A stretch of DNA of 64,000 nt from Calocera cornea HHB12733 (taxonomy: Eukaryota > Basidiomycota > Dacrymycetes > Dacrymycetales > Dacrymycetaceae). The stretch covers positions 47,769 to 111,768 of the forward strand of contig KV423933.1 in NCBI GenBank assembly GCA_001632435.1. Direction: 5' to 3'. The position numbers and the translations under genes were made by a program. Positions 45,030-56,228 of the stretch are shown here, one piece after another. Within the stretch, counting starts at the first letter, position 1; each line of letters starts with the position of its first letter. The notes under the pieces were generated by a model. It made no database searches. It saw nothing but the letters and a program-made list of their open reading frames with translations, and was not told where the DNA came from.

Positions 45030-45969
45030 ATGGAGATGGAGCGCTACTACACCGCAGAGACCTATCTTCTTCCTTCCGACGAAGTCGAGCGCGCACGGCT
45101 CCAGGAGCAGCATGAGATGTTGAAGACGCGACACTCAGGTCGCCTGCTGCCTGCGGGTTTCAAGGCGAGGGACGGCGATAAGATCCTTGACGCTGCGACT
45201 GGGACGGGTGAGTCGAGATGTGTCAGTAGGATCTGGTCGTGCTGAGACCCAAACAGGTGCATGGGCAGTGGATGTTGCCAAGATTCTCCCTGAGGGGACG
45301 ACGATCATTGGCACGGACATTTGCGATCGTCTCTTCCCAGCCGCCACGCCAACCATGTACTTCGAAGTGCACTCCACGCTCAGCCTTCCTTCCTTCTGGT
45401 CGTCGACCTTTGCGCTCGCACACCAGCGCCTGCTCATTGGCGCGTTCAGTGCTTCTGCCTGGCAGCAGACCATTTCCGAGCTTAATCGTGTCATCAAGCC
45501 TGGTGGGTGGGTCCACCTTGAGGAACTGGACGTCACACGCGTCGCGTCTGCTGATCTCGGGCCTGTACCACCGCTCTCGGCCAAGTTCCTAAATGCGTTC
45601 GGTGGCTTGTGTCGAGAGCGCAATGTCGCGCCGGAAACGGTGGGACGCGTATCAAAGCTCCTGATGGAGGTTGGATTTGTGGACTTGAAAATGACCAGCA
45701 TAATTGTCAATACAGGCGGCGAGGAGGGAAAGGACGTACGCGGACCGTGGGCTGGTGCATGGAGGGGCATGGAGGGGCCTATTCTACAACTGGGCGGTGA
45801 GCTGCGACTCCTCCTAGGACACCCAGAACGCTGAGACAGCACAATAGGTGGTGGCATGGCATCTACTCCTGCTGAGTATAGGGCGTTCATGGACAGTGTG
45901 GAGGAGGAGTGGGAGCGCGAGCCGTGCGAGTGGAAGTACATCACATGGACGGCGAGGAAACCGCTGTGA
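45030..45969 (+). CDS. SAM-dependent methyltransferase 8 of tandem array (intron 1 absent)
   Basis: Class I methyltransferase paralog with three exons (45030-45207, 45257-45796, 45848-45969), 279 residues. It opens MEMERYYTAETYLLPSDEVE, the shortest N-terminus of the array, and has no first intron (ERARLQEQHEMLKTRH reads straight through). Motif I is ILDAATGTG, with Ala for the usual Gly; this Gly-to-Ala change is tolerated in some class I enzymes. Then IGTDICDRLFPAATPTM, AHQRLLIGAF and the IKPGG loop follow. The end reads EPCEWKYITWTARKPL. It is the most diverged copy and stands at the array's edge beside MSS1. Confidence 0.88.
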
Positions 45970-46272
45970 GAGTCACTGGGCCTAGTAGAGAAGCTCTTGA
46001 TGTCATGTGAAGAAAGTAGACGTGCCCGGTTTGCAGCGGGTACGGGCATCGCGAAACTGCTGCATAATACCAGGAAGACATATGCAACCAAACTGACAGA
46101 TCATGGTCCATGTCCGAAGCAACTGCTGCACCAGTTACTAGTAGTAGGCTGCCCGCCGCCCTACTACTGTACATACTACTACGTCGGCCGTGCCTGACCC
46201 TGAGCGCGACGCGTCTCTTTGGACAGTTTGCTCAATAAACCATTCGACGAGAGAGTCTGTTTTCTGCGACCT
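45970..46272. other. Intergenic, MSS1 promoter
   Basis: About 300 bases between the last methyltransferase and MSS1. A short TACTACTG/TACTACTA repeat lies at 46160-46183. No gene is supported. Confidence 0.45.
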
Positions 46273-48178
46273 ATGCTGGGGGTGTACAGGCCTATATTGT
46301 GGCAGAGGCTGACACTTCTATCTCTACACCGACCGGTACTTTCGTCCGTACGGCTTCGCCCATTTTCAGGCAGCCCATCAAGGGCCTCGGACGAACGGGA
46401 TGCCGACGAGGACGCAAACGAGGTTGATGAGACGTCTCAGACGACGCTCAAAAGAATAATCGTCAGCAGAAAGACGATCTTCGCTCTCTCAACACCACCC
46501 GGCAAGGGCGGTGTTGCCGTCATTCGAGTCTCTGGACCGAGCGCGTCCAAGGTGAGCAAGTTGATGGTGCGCAGGATTGGCCGTGGGAAACGCAAGGAGG
46601 ACCTGCCTCATGCCGGGATGGTTCGATGCGAGGTGCTGGATCCAAGAAACGGAGAGGTCATCGATGACGGGCTGGCCGTATTCTTCAAGCGTGCGTATAC
46701 TACGTGACTGTTTGTTTGTGCGCTTTTTGCTCACTGCTTTCCAGAGCCTATGTCATATACCGGACTTGATCTGATCGAGCTCCACGTCCACTCGTCGCCT
46801 GCGGTCATCTCCCGCATCTTGTCTGTCCTATCTACGTTTCGTGGTCTGCGCGCAGCCGATCGGGGCGATTTCACACGCCAAGCTTTCTTGAATGGAAGAA
46901 TGGACTTGACAGAAGCGGAGGGGATCCGTGATCTTATTGAGAGCGAGACCGAGGTGCAGCGACAAGCGGCGAGGAGAGCAACAACAGTACGCTGATCCTG
47001 CCATACACATGAATTCGCTGTTTACCCCTTCCGTAGGGTCAAACCAGCCAGAAATATCAGAAAATGCGCGAGGCTCTGCTGGACGCCGCGGCCGGTGTTG
47101 AGGCGCTGCTTGAATTTGGGGAAGCGGAGCATATTGATGACGGCGTCTGGATGCGATGTGAGTGGAGAACACCCACCTCCGCACCGTTTGTTTCTCATGA
47201 CATCTACAGCACGAGAACGTCTTACAAAGCTGCGCGACGACATTCTACTATATCTTGCACCCTCTCGAAGAGGAGAAGTTCTCACGAAAGGAGTATCGAT
47301 GGTTATCTACGGACCACCGAATGTGGGGAAGAGCAGTCTGCTCAACGCCCTTGGTGCGCAAACAGCTATTCGCAGCTGATCTACCATTGATCATAATACA
47401 GCGCAGCGTGAAGCAGCCATCGTTACCCATCTGCCGGGCACAACACGCGATGTAGTGGAGGTCGTTCTGGACATCGAAGGCTGGCGCGTCGCAGCGCGCG
47501 ATACCGCTGGTCTGCGAGACTCGTCGGACCTAGTGGAGAGCATAGGGATACAGCGCGCGGAGGAAGCTATCGAGCAAGCGGACCTTCCTATATGTGTTCT
47601 ATCCCTTCCCGAGCTCATGGAGAACAACTTCCGACCGCCCGCGATGGTCGTCAAGCACATCAAGGACGACTCGATCGTGCTGCTGAACAAGGTCGAGGGA
47701 TTCGACCCTGACTGGGTGAGGGACAGGATCACCTCTGATCTGCAGCAGCACATAGGAGATGCTCGGGTGTGGCCGATCAGCGTCCTCAAGGGGGATGGGA
47801 TGGCGGAGCTACCGGCGCAGCTGGGGAAGCTGCTCAAGGGAACGTACGTTACACCGTGTCTCGATTTCCGGCGCTGCGCTGACGTTGTGCAGTTACGATT
47901 TCCTTTCTGAAGAGGAAGCGCCGTTGATCACCAACGCCCGGCATCGCGCACACTTGGAGGCTATCGTCGGGTTCATTGATGCGGCTCTCTCCTGCGGTTC
48001 GTGCATTGCAACCCTGCCAGATTGTGGATGCTCATGCTTCATCCAGGCCAGAGAGACGTCGTTCTTGCCGCTGAAGAAATGCGATACGCAGTCATGGAGC
48101 TGTCCAAGATCATCGGCCGTTCGACGAACGAGGACGTGCTCAACGTCCTGTTCAGCACCTTCTGTATTGGCAAGTAGA
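46273..48178 (+). CDS. MSS1: Mitochondrial tRNA-modifying GTPase Mss1/MnmE
   Basis: This is the mitochondrial partner of Mto1 that installs the carboxymethylaminomethyl group on the wobble uridine of mitochondrial tRNAs. ATG 46273 starts a presequence-like N-terminus (MLGVYRPILWQRLTLLSLHR). Seven exons join in frame with GT-AG introns. The N-terminal formyl-folate domain begins KTIFALSTPPGKGGVAVIRV. The GTPase domain shows G1 GPPNVGKSS, G2 GTTRD, G3 DTAG and G4 NKVE, where NKxD is usual. The last exon ends FSTFCIGK, the catalytic C-terminal FCIGK motif of MnmE. The join ALSC-GQRDVVL restores the final helices through a 50-base intron. Housekeeping gene, unrelated to the methyltransferases. 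Assignment is firm. Confidence 0.94.
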
Positions 48179-48375
48179 AGATAATACGGCCGCGGGCCGA
48201 TGCAAGTGTAGGATTGGCTAATGACAATGATGTTATTGATACAACAATGTGATGCGTAGATAATAATATGCATGATGGACCCCTCAGATCCGGAACGTCG
48301 AGCGAGATTGCTCGCCTGTGTACAAGATATCCAACACTTTTGTGTCCACTCCAGACCGTCCTCCTCGGGGTATGC

Positions 48376-51300
48376 TCATCCAGCAACCTTGACGACGACG
48401 ATGCCGCCGCTCTCGTCCAAGCGCTCGATCGCCTCGGCCGCATTCTCCATCGTGACAACTTGGACGCCGTCCAGCAGCTCTCCCTCACTGCCTCCGCCTT
48501 GAGAAAGCGAAAGGAAAGGCACGCCCACCCCGTCCCGCGCGCTCTTCACGACCGCCTCCAGGCTGTCGCGCACATCCTCCCCCTCCCTGTCCACGGCGTG
48601 CAGCGGGGACACCCACTCGTACTCGATCCGCTTCGCCTTGTCCACCTTGCTGCTCGCGACCGAAATCGCGGATGCGCGCGGGTTCCCTCCCTCGGAGGCA
48701 GAAGGGGTGAGGAACGCGCGCCTGAGCGAGCGGAGGTTGGAGTGGATAGACGCGCGGAGCGTGGGCGCGACGCCCGGGAAGTCCCCGACGAGCGTGGTGA
48801 ACTGTCCGTGGTCCTTGAGCACCCCGCGCGCGGCGCGCCACACGTCCCGCCCGCCCACGCAGTCGAGGACGAGGTGGAACCTCTCGCGCTCCTTCTCCAG
48901 CTCTGACCCGTCGTTCCCGGCCAGATGCTCGGCCAGGCTATCGAGACACCGCAGGAGCTCCCCCTCCCACACCTCGTCCGCCTCGCACAGCCTGCTGACG
49001 CCCTCTGCCACCCCCTCCCCCTGGATCTGCACACTGACAGCACACCCCTGCGCGACGAGCATGCGGGCGCAGAGCACGCCCTGGGCGCAGCCGAGCCCCG
49101 CGCAAGCGCCGAGGAGGACCAGCACGCGCGCGTCGGGCGGGAGCTCGGAAGCGGTGCGTGCGGCCCGGTAGGCCGGCACGCCGGAGAGGGCGAGCACGGC
49201 CAGGTGCTGCAGGTTCAGCTGCGCGCTGGGCGGCGGGCAGGGGTGCATCCGCCTCTTGTCGAGCAGGACGAACTCTGCCAGCGCCCCGGGGCGGTGCGAG
49301 TCCAGCAGGCCCAGCACCCAGTCGCCCTTCGAGACGCCGGGGCAGTCCCACCCGGCTTCGACGACATGGCCCACGAGGGCGCGGCCGGGGGTGTAGCCGA
49401 AGGGGTCTGAACTGACGAGTTGAGCGCGGAGGAGGAGGGCGTCGAGCGTGTCCAGAGCGCAGGCGAAGACGCGCACGAGCGCGGAGGACGGGGGCACGCG
49501 CGTCGGCGGCGCCGTGCGGACGGAGAATGCCAGTGCGTGCGCTGTGCCCCCAGCGCGGGAGGGCGATTCCCCGCGCGTCAGGCTCCTGCTCGCGCGCCGG
49601 AAGAGCCCGCGCCGCGCCGCGCCGCGCACAACGGAGACGGTGGCCATGGCCGCCTGGCCTATGCCCATGCGGCCCACGTCGACCCGCCCGGCCGTGGCGG
49701 CCTTGACGGGGTCGTCGGGGACGTACTGGGCGCGCGGGAGGGTGAGCGAGGTGTACCCCTGCTGGGTTGTTGCGGATAACGGGGGAGGGATGGGGAGGGG
49801 AGAGGGGAGGAGGACGGTGCTGTAGGAGGAGGCGTGGGAGCGGTGGGTCGGCGCGGAGGAGGCGGTGGAGAGCGGGCGGGAGGGGGCGGAGCTGGTGCGC
49901 AGCCTCGCGCCGGGCGCTTGCACAGGGGGCCCTGCAGGGATCGGGGTCGCGCTCCGCATTGGGGTTTGCGAGCCAAGGCGAGAGCTGGGCCGCGAGGTCG
50001 ACTCGCTCGCAGCGGCGCCCGGCGCACCCGGCGCACTGACACTGACACTGACACCGGCGAAAAGCGCGTCCGAAACCTCCTCATCCATCTCCGGCACGTC
50101 CGACATCCTGAGCTGCGCCATGAGCTGGGCCGTCCTGAGGGAGTGTGCGCGGGGGCGGGGGCGGGGCGCGGGGGTGGGGGCTGGGTCGGGAATTGAGTGT
50201 TGGGCGGTGCTCGGGTGCAGGGGCGCGGGTCCAGCGGGCTGGAGAGGCGTGGGGAAGGGCGCTGCGTGTGCTTGGGTTGGCGCAGAGCGGAGGGACGACG
50301 AGGACGCCCTGGACAGCCGGCCCGACGCCGACCCTGCCGAAGCAGGCGACGCAGACAACGAGGCGCTCCTGCCCAGCGTGCCCAGCGTGCCCATGGTCGA
50401 GGCGTTCGAGCTCGTGCTCCCGGCCCTTTGCCCGGCCCCGGCCCCGGCCCCGGCCGCATGTCCAAATCCCAGTCCCCGGATCTCCTGCACCGACCGAGCG
50501 CGGTCGACCCTCCCGGTCGCGGTCGTGGGGGCAGGCCCCGTGGCCGTGCCAGCGCTGGCGCTGGAAGTGCTGCGGCTCAGCGCGCGGGAGCGCGTGCCGC
50601 CCATGGGGAGAGCCGGCTCCTCCCCCGACGCTGGTGGGGGCACGCCCGGGCCCGGCTCCCTCTCCCTCGGTCTTGTCGGTTTCTGCTTCTGCTTCGCCGG
50701 TGCGCGCTTCGGTTCCTCGTCCTGGAGGTACGGCGGGGGCACGAGCCACCTGACGTCCTTGGCCCATTCTGGGTGGGCTTCTCTGTGCGGCTCGGCCGAG
50801 CTCGCCCGTCGACGTTTCCTGGGTTCCTGCATCGGCGGGCCCGGAGCAGTCTGCGCCTTGAAGGCAGGCGCTGTGGGCGCTTGAAGAGCCTCCTTGGGCT
50901 GCAGCAGCAGCTGAGCCTGCCGCGTCGCCGGCGCCGAGAGAGGCACAGAAAGAGAAACGGGGATTTTGGACACGCTCGGGTTCCTGGACACTGCCGGGCT
51001 GGGGGTGGTGGCAGAGGAGATGCTGGCGCTGAGGCTCCAGGAGTAGTTGGAGTAGGCGTCCTCGGAGCCTGTCGCTGTCGCTGTTGTGGTGGTGTTGGTG
51101 TTGGTGGAGGAGAGGCGCAGCTGGCCTGGTCTGCCGTTGGGGCCTGCGGCGGGNNNNNNNNNNNNNNNNNNNNNNNNNNNNNNNNNNNNNNNNNNNNNNN
51201 NNNNNNNNNNNNNNNNNNNNNNNNNNNNNNNNNNNNNNNNNNNNNNNNNNNNNNNNNNNNNNNNNNNNNNNNNNNNNNNNNNNNNACGGGGTGCATGCTG

Positions 51301-51800
51301 TTCTGCGGAGGATGGGGTTGCGGGGGTGGGAGGAGGAGGGCGGTGCGTGTGGATGGGGAGGCTGGGGGCGATTGGGGTGGGGTGTAGAACTGTTCCGAGT
51401 CCGAGTTGGAGTCGCTGTCGTTGTCGGCGACAGTGGCCGGCTGTCGATCGGGTTGGGGATGCTGTTGTTCTTGAGGGTGTTGTTGCTGCTGCTGCTGCCC
51501 CTGAGGATGGACAGCGAGCGAGGTGGGATGATCAAGTGCCTGCGGGGTAGGTGGCCCCCCTACCTCGCCCAGGGTCGAGGCGATATCCCTCCTGTCCTTC
51601 CGGCTCATGTCCATGTCCATGTCCGTGTCCGTGTTCCACCCGCGCCCGTCGCCCTTGTACAGCACCTCCCTCGGCGGGTGCTGAGGGCGGCCGGGGTCGT
51701 ACAAGGGGTAGACGGGGGGTGCATCGTGCAGGTGTGTGTATGCTTGGTAGGAGCGGGTTGGGCGGCCGAGGATGTTCTGCAGGAGGGTTGGGCGGGGCAT
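48376..51800 (-). CDS. Disordered protein with C-terminal quinone-oxidoreductase-like MDR domain
   Basis: The likely start is ATG 51800 (MPRPTLLQNILGRPTRSYQA). The N-terminal 700 or so residues are Pro/Ser/Gln-rich and disordered. The last 380 residues are MDR-like: a GroES-type half (ALVRVFACALDTLDALLLRA, GRALVGHVVEAG, KGDWVLGLLDSHRPGALAEF) and a Rossmann half (VLVLLGACAGLGCAQGVL, FHLVLDCVGGRDVW). No zinc ligands are seen, so it would be a quinone-oxidoreductase-type protein if catalytic. The frame changes across the N run at 51154-51285, so the true sequence there is unknown and an intron or wrong gap size is possible. The gene ends 198 bases from the MSS1 stop, converging on it. Function unknown. 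Confidence 0.7.
51154..51285. other. Assembly gap, 132 Ns
   Basis: All bases are N. The gap interrupts the disordered N-terminal part of the gene at 48376-51800. The surrounding sequence is GC-rich and repetitive (GGT/GTT-type triplets), which probably caused the gap. Confidence 0.98.
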
Positions 51801-52729
51801 GCGCGGGGTGCTGAACAGGGTGGGTGCACTACTGGCCACTTGACACTTGACTTGTGGGCAGGGTGAGTGCGGGATGGGGGGTGCGCCGTCGTTGCTGATG
51901 TCCACTAATACTGCCGGCACTCCTTCCTCGAGTCGACCGCGCTAGTAGCAGGCGGGTGGGCAAGGCCGGGCGGGGGGAAAACAAGCTCCGCCCATCGTCG
52001 ATCCCCGCCCCTGCCTGTGGCGCAGATTCCTGCGACAGCATGATGTCATCAGCCACCGACATGCACAGCCACTTCATCACCGTGACGCGGTGTTGCGCGG
52101 GAGAGGCGGATTTCATCTCGAGCAGGATGATGGACCTGGAGAGGGCGGAGCGGGTGATGGGGATGCGGATCGGCCCCGGCCTCGGGGAGGCATAGGCGCC
52201 CAAAGGCGTCCACCTGCAAGCGCCCGGGGAGCGTTTGCCCGATGCCCGCCCGAGGAAGAGAGCGGCGTTGTCCCCGCCGTCTGGCCCTTCAATCCTGGTC
52301 CGCCCCGCCTTGCGTGCTTACAGCGCCTTGCGAACCAAGCTGCTCGCCCTCCGCCCCCCGAGCGCATCAGCGACCGAGCGAGCGCCAACCGCCCGAGCCG
52401 CCTGCCTGATCTTGCAGAGTGCGGGATGAATAATTATAATCAACGCCCTGGCCCGCTCAGGGTTCGCGAATCGCGACTTGGGGACGTCGCGTGCATCAGT
52501 GGAGTGACAACCGCTCGACTGGCCCAGGTCTGTGCTGCAGCTCTGACCCATGGTCGGGTCGATGCGGCCCTTCAAGTTGCAAATGCAAATGCAAAGTATA
52601 AGAGCGCCCGCCCCCCGCTGGCCGGGCGTGCCCGCGTTCCCGACCAGCAGCGCGAGGCTCCTCGGGCTGCCAATACCCCAAGCCCGCCGACAGTCCAGCA
52701 CCACCCCGGCTTCCACACGGCGCGAGACG
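51801..52729. other. Divergent promoter region
   Basis: About 930 bases between divergent starts. AGTATAAGAGCG at 52598-52609 is a TATA-like element 125 bases before the MDR gene at 52730. It follows a duplicated CAAATG (52579-52590). No gene is supported. Confidence 0.5.
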
Positions 52730-54178
52730 ATGATGGACGCCGGTGCGCCCTCTCCCCTCCCCCTCCCGAGCCGGCGCTAACCCCGCCCTGCCCCAGTGGT
52801 CCTCCACCTCTCAGACCGCGGCACGCCCAACACGCTCAAATTCGAGCGCTTCCCCCTCCCCGCCCGGCCCGCACCGGGCTACGCGCGCGTCGAGCTCTCT
52901 GCCGGTGCGCCCCTCCCCGCCTGCTCCTCCCAATAGAGCAAGGGAAGGTGCCTGACAGCTAACCTGTCCGCACCTAGTGGCACTCAACAAGCGCGACCAC
53001 TGGATCGCGCTGAACCAGTATCCCGCCCTTGCCGACCGGACCGTGCTCGGCTCGGACGGGGTAGGCACGCTGGTCGTCGTCAGCTCTCCCCGCGGCACGG
53101 GGTCCGTCGGCGCGGCCCACCCTCTGCTCGACAAGCGCGTGCTCATCCTCCCCTCCGTCTCCTGGGGCCCCGCGGGCAAACGCGCGCAGGGGAAGGACTT
53201 CCGCGTGCTCGGGAACCAGCCCGACAACGGCACATTCGCGCAGTACGTCGATGTGCCCACTGAGAACGTCTTCCCCGCTCCCCGCGCGCTGGGAGATGCA
53301 GAGGCGGCGGCGCTGCCGCTTGCGGGGCTCACGGCGTGGAGGGCTGTTAAGACTCGAGGGGGCGTCGAGCGGGGCATGAACGTGCTCGGTGAGTCCCGGT
53401 GCTTTCAATAGCACCTTGCGGAGTTACCTGCGAGAGGAAGCTGATGCGGGTGCGCTGGGCTGGATAGTGACTGCCGCGGGGTCGGGAGTCAGCACGTTCG
53501 CTATGCAGTACGCGGTCGCCCTCGGGGCCAAGGTGTGGACGACGAGCTCGTCGAGGGCGAAGATCGACTTCGCAATGGAGAAGCTCGGCGTGGAAGGCGG
53601 TGGTACGTCACTCCATCCTCCCACTCGTTCCTCCCCGCTCTCTCTGTGTCTCGCGTGGCGCGTTCTCGTGGCACGAGTGCTGATTCACGCGTGGGCAGTG
53701 GACTACAGGGACGAGGACTGGACGGGCAAGCTCGCGGAGCTCGTGGGTGAGGAGGGCGCGGGGGAGCGCGTGATGGACGTGGTCGTCGACTCGTCCGGGA
53801 TGGTCGAGCAGTGCCTCAAGTTGCTGCGCCCTGGTGGCCGGTGCGTCCCATACCCTTCGGGTAGCTGTTCAGTGCAAAGTGCGCGGGAGGCTGATGCTGT
53901 TCCCGCCCAGCTACGTCTTCTTCGGCAACACGACGCAGCGCGCGCACACGCTCACGCCCGCGGACATGCGCGCCGTGTACTTCCTCCAGCTGCAGATCGT
54001 GGGCAGCACGATGGGCTCGCCCGAGGAGTTCGCGGAGATGCTGCAGTTTGTGCAGGAGCACGGGGTGAAGCCGGTCGTGCATAGCGTGCGGAAGTTTAGC
54101 AAGGAGGGGTGGGAGGAGGCCCTGCGGGAGATGGAGATGGGGGAGCAGCAGGGCAAGATCGTGCTTACTATGGAGTAG
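52730..54178 (+). CDS. Zinc-less MDR reductase (quinone-oxidoreductase type), copy 1
   Basis: This is a medium-chain NADPH-dependent reductase without zinc ligands, probably cytosolic. Six exons (52730-52742, 52797-52904, 52978-53388, 53468-53602, 53699-53840, 53911-54178) join in frame to 358 residues. The first exon is only 13 bases. Landmarks are YARVELSAVALNKRDHWIAL, VLGSDGVGTLV, LPLAGLTAWRAVKT, the nucleotide-binding VTAAGSGVSTFAMQYAVALG and the closing EGWEEALREMEMGEQQGKIV. TSSSRAKIDFA suggests NADPH preference; this is inference. Copy 2 at 54910-56228 is a convergent paralog with matching exon boundaries. Substrate unknown. Confidence 0.88.
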
Positions 54179-54361
54179 GCGGCACCTTTGGCCTTTGAAT
54201 AAGAGGACAGTAAAATCTTGGGTTGTACCTTCCCATGCGATGTTGTGAGATCTGTTCAGTCCCGGCCTGCTGCAGGCGGTACGCTGTCGGCGCGAGCCCC
54301 GACGCGCCGTACATTACGCCTCACGCTCCTTGCACAACACTCTCCCCGTCCCGGCCTCCCA

Positions 54362-54820
54362 ATGTCCACCTCCCGCTCCTCCCTCCTGCTGCACACCGCC
54401 CGCACCCTCTGCGCCGCCTTCGCCCGCAGCGCGCCCCTCGCCGAGCTCCAGCCGCTCTTCACGCCCTCCCCGACGATCACAGAGCACGGCCCGCGCACGC
54501 CGAGCGTGCCGTTCCTAGCGACCTTCTCCGGGCCCGATGCGCTCGAGCAGTACATGTCCATCCTCGCGCGGTGCCTGACCGTGTCCGACGCAGAGTACGA
54601 GGAGCCGATGCTGGACGACGGGTGGGAGGTCGTCTGTGTCAAAGCGAGGGGGACGTTCACGTGGGTTGAGGGCAAGGGCAAGGGCGTGCGCTGGAACGAA
54701 GAGTTCGTCTATTTGCTCAGTGGGTTTGACGGGGAGGGGAGGGTCGGCGTGTGGGAGGTCTGGGCCGATCCGCTCAGCGCTTGGCTGGCCAGCCAGGGGA
54801 AGAGGGTGGACGATGCGTGA
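54362..54820 (+). CDS. SnoaL-like (NTF2-fold) small protein
   Basis: One exon encodes 152 residues from ATG 54362. After a Ser/Leu/Ala-rich N-terminus the chain reads as an alpha+beta barrel: PFLATFSGPDALEQYMSIL, the strand VVCVKARGTFTWVEGKGKG, then WNEEFVYLLSGFDGEGRVGV and WEVWADPLSAWLAS. The pattern of long strands ending WEVWADPLSAW is typical of fungal SnoaL-like polyketide-cyclase or isomerase-fold proteins. The pocket function cannot be predicted. It lies between two convergent MDR paralogs, so a joint role with the reductases is possible but unproven. Confidence 0.7.
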   Translation: MSTSRSSLLLHTARTLCAAFARSAPLAELQPLFTPSPTITEHGPRTPSVPFLATFSGPDALEQYMSILARCLTVSDAEYEEPMLDDGWEVVCVKARGTFTWVEGKGKGVRWNEEFVYLLSGFDGEGRVGVWEVWADPLSAWLASQGKRVDDA

Positions 54821-54909
54821 AGCATGGAGTAAAACGGCTGTATGTACGTAACACTGCTAGTTATTCATGTTATTGTAACAAATGCACACTCGCTCGGCGT
54901 GGCGGCAAG

Positions 54910-56228
54910 CTACGCCATGCTCAGCACGATCTTCCCCTGCTGCTCGCCCTTCTTCATCTCCCCCAGGGCCGCTTCCCACCCCTCCTTCGTGAACGGCCGC
55001 ACGCTGCTGACGACGGGCTGCAGCCTATGCAGCTGCACGAACTCGAGCAGCTCGGCAAACTCCTCGGGGGAGCCCATCGTCGTGCCCAGGATGTCCGCCT
55101 GGAGCCAGTAGATGGTGCGCATGTCCTGTGCTTGGAGGGTGTGCGACTGCTGGGAGGTGTTGCCGTAGAATACGTATCTGGGACCGCGTCAGCCCAAGCT
55201 CAAGGGTGGGAGGAGGATGAAGACACACCGCCCACCGGCTCTGAGAACCTTGATGCACTCCTCGAGCATGCCCGAGCCGTCAATAACAACGTCGATAACG
55301 CGCTCGCTGTCGCCGCCCGCGAGCTTGGCAAGCTGGCTCGTCCAGTCCTTATCCTTATAATTGACTTTTGTGCATCAACAGCAGTCCTGAATGCAGGAAT
55401 GATCTCACGCACCCCCGCCTTCCACTCCAAGCGTCTTGATCGCAAAGTCAATCTTGTCCTTCGACGAGCTCGTCGTCCAGACCTTCGCACCTAGAGCCAC
55501 GGCAAACTGGATCGCAAACGCGCTCACACCGGAGCCGGCAGCAGTGACTGTCTCCCAGTTAGCCAATGTTATTCCCTTGCCGCAAAGTAACAGTCGCACC
55601 GAGCACGTTCATCCCCTTGTCCACCCTGCCCCGCGTCTTGACTGCCCTCCACGCCGTCAGCCCCGCAAGCGGCAGCGCCGCCGCGTGCGCATCGTCCAGC
55701 GCCTCGGGCGCAGGCAATACGTTCTCCTCCAGCACATCCACATACTCCGCGAACGTCCCGTCGTCCGGCTGGCACCCGAGGACACGGAACTTAGGTCCTT
55801 GGATATGCTTCCCGCCCGAGCCCCAGGCAACAGAGGGGAGGATCGTCACGCGCTTGTTGAGCAAGCCCTGCAGAGACGAAGGGGCATTGGCACCGACGGC
55901 AGTGAGCACGCCCACCCCATCTGAGCCGAGGATGCTGCCGTCCTTGAGGCCAGGGTACCCGTTGAGCGCGATCCAGTTATCGCGCTTGTTCAATGCGACT
56001 GGGTGGCATAAGGCTATGCACGCAGAGAGTAGAAGGAGACGTACCTGCGGAGAGCTTGACGCGTGCGTAGCCAGGCTTTGGCTCGGCGGAGATGGAGACA
56101 GTCTCGAATTTGATATTGTTGGGTTCACCAGGCTGCGCAATGTGCAGGACGACTATCCAACATGCGAGGATCAACGGATGTCTCGTCGGAAATCATGAAC
56201 TCTGCGTACCTGCGTTCATTTCGGGCAT
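54910..56228 (-). CDS. Zinc-less MDR reductase (quinone-oxidoreductase type), copy 2
   Basis: This is the paralog of the gene at 52730, read on the opposite strand. The chosen start is ATG 56228 (MPEMNAVVLHIAQPGEPNN). The same short first exon and similar splice phases occur. Landmarks are YARVKLSAVALNKRDNWIAL, ILGSDGVGVLTAV, LPLAGLTAWRAVKT, VTAAGSGVSAFAIQFAVALG and KEGWEAALGEMKKGEQQGKI. The nucleotide-binding glycine pattern is intact and no zinc ligands are present. Identity with copy 1 is roughly two residues in three by eye, so the duplication is not recent. Reading frame is intact. Confidence 0.88.

Noticed and set aside
33970..45969. Methyltransferase array as part of a polyketide or peptide cluster
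   Set aside because: No synthase, cytochrome P450, transporter or regulator lies within or next to the array; its neighbours are a K+ transporter and MSS1.
46219..46272. Upstream extension of MSS1
   Set aside because: The extra 18 residues begin at a TTG; the first ATG at 46273 starts a credible mitochondrial presequence.
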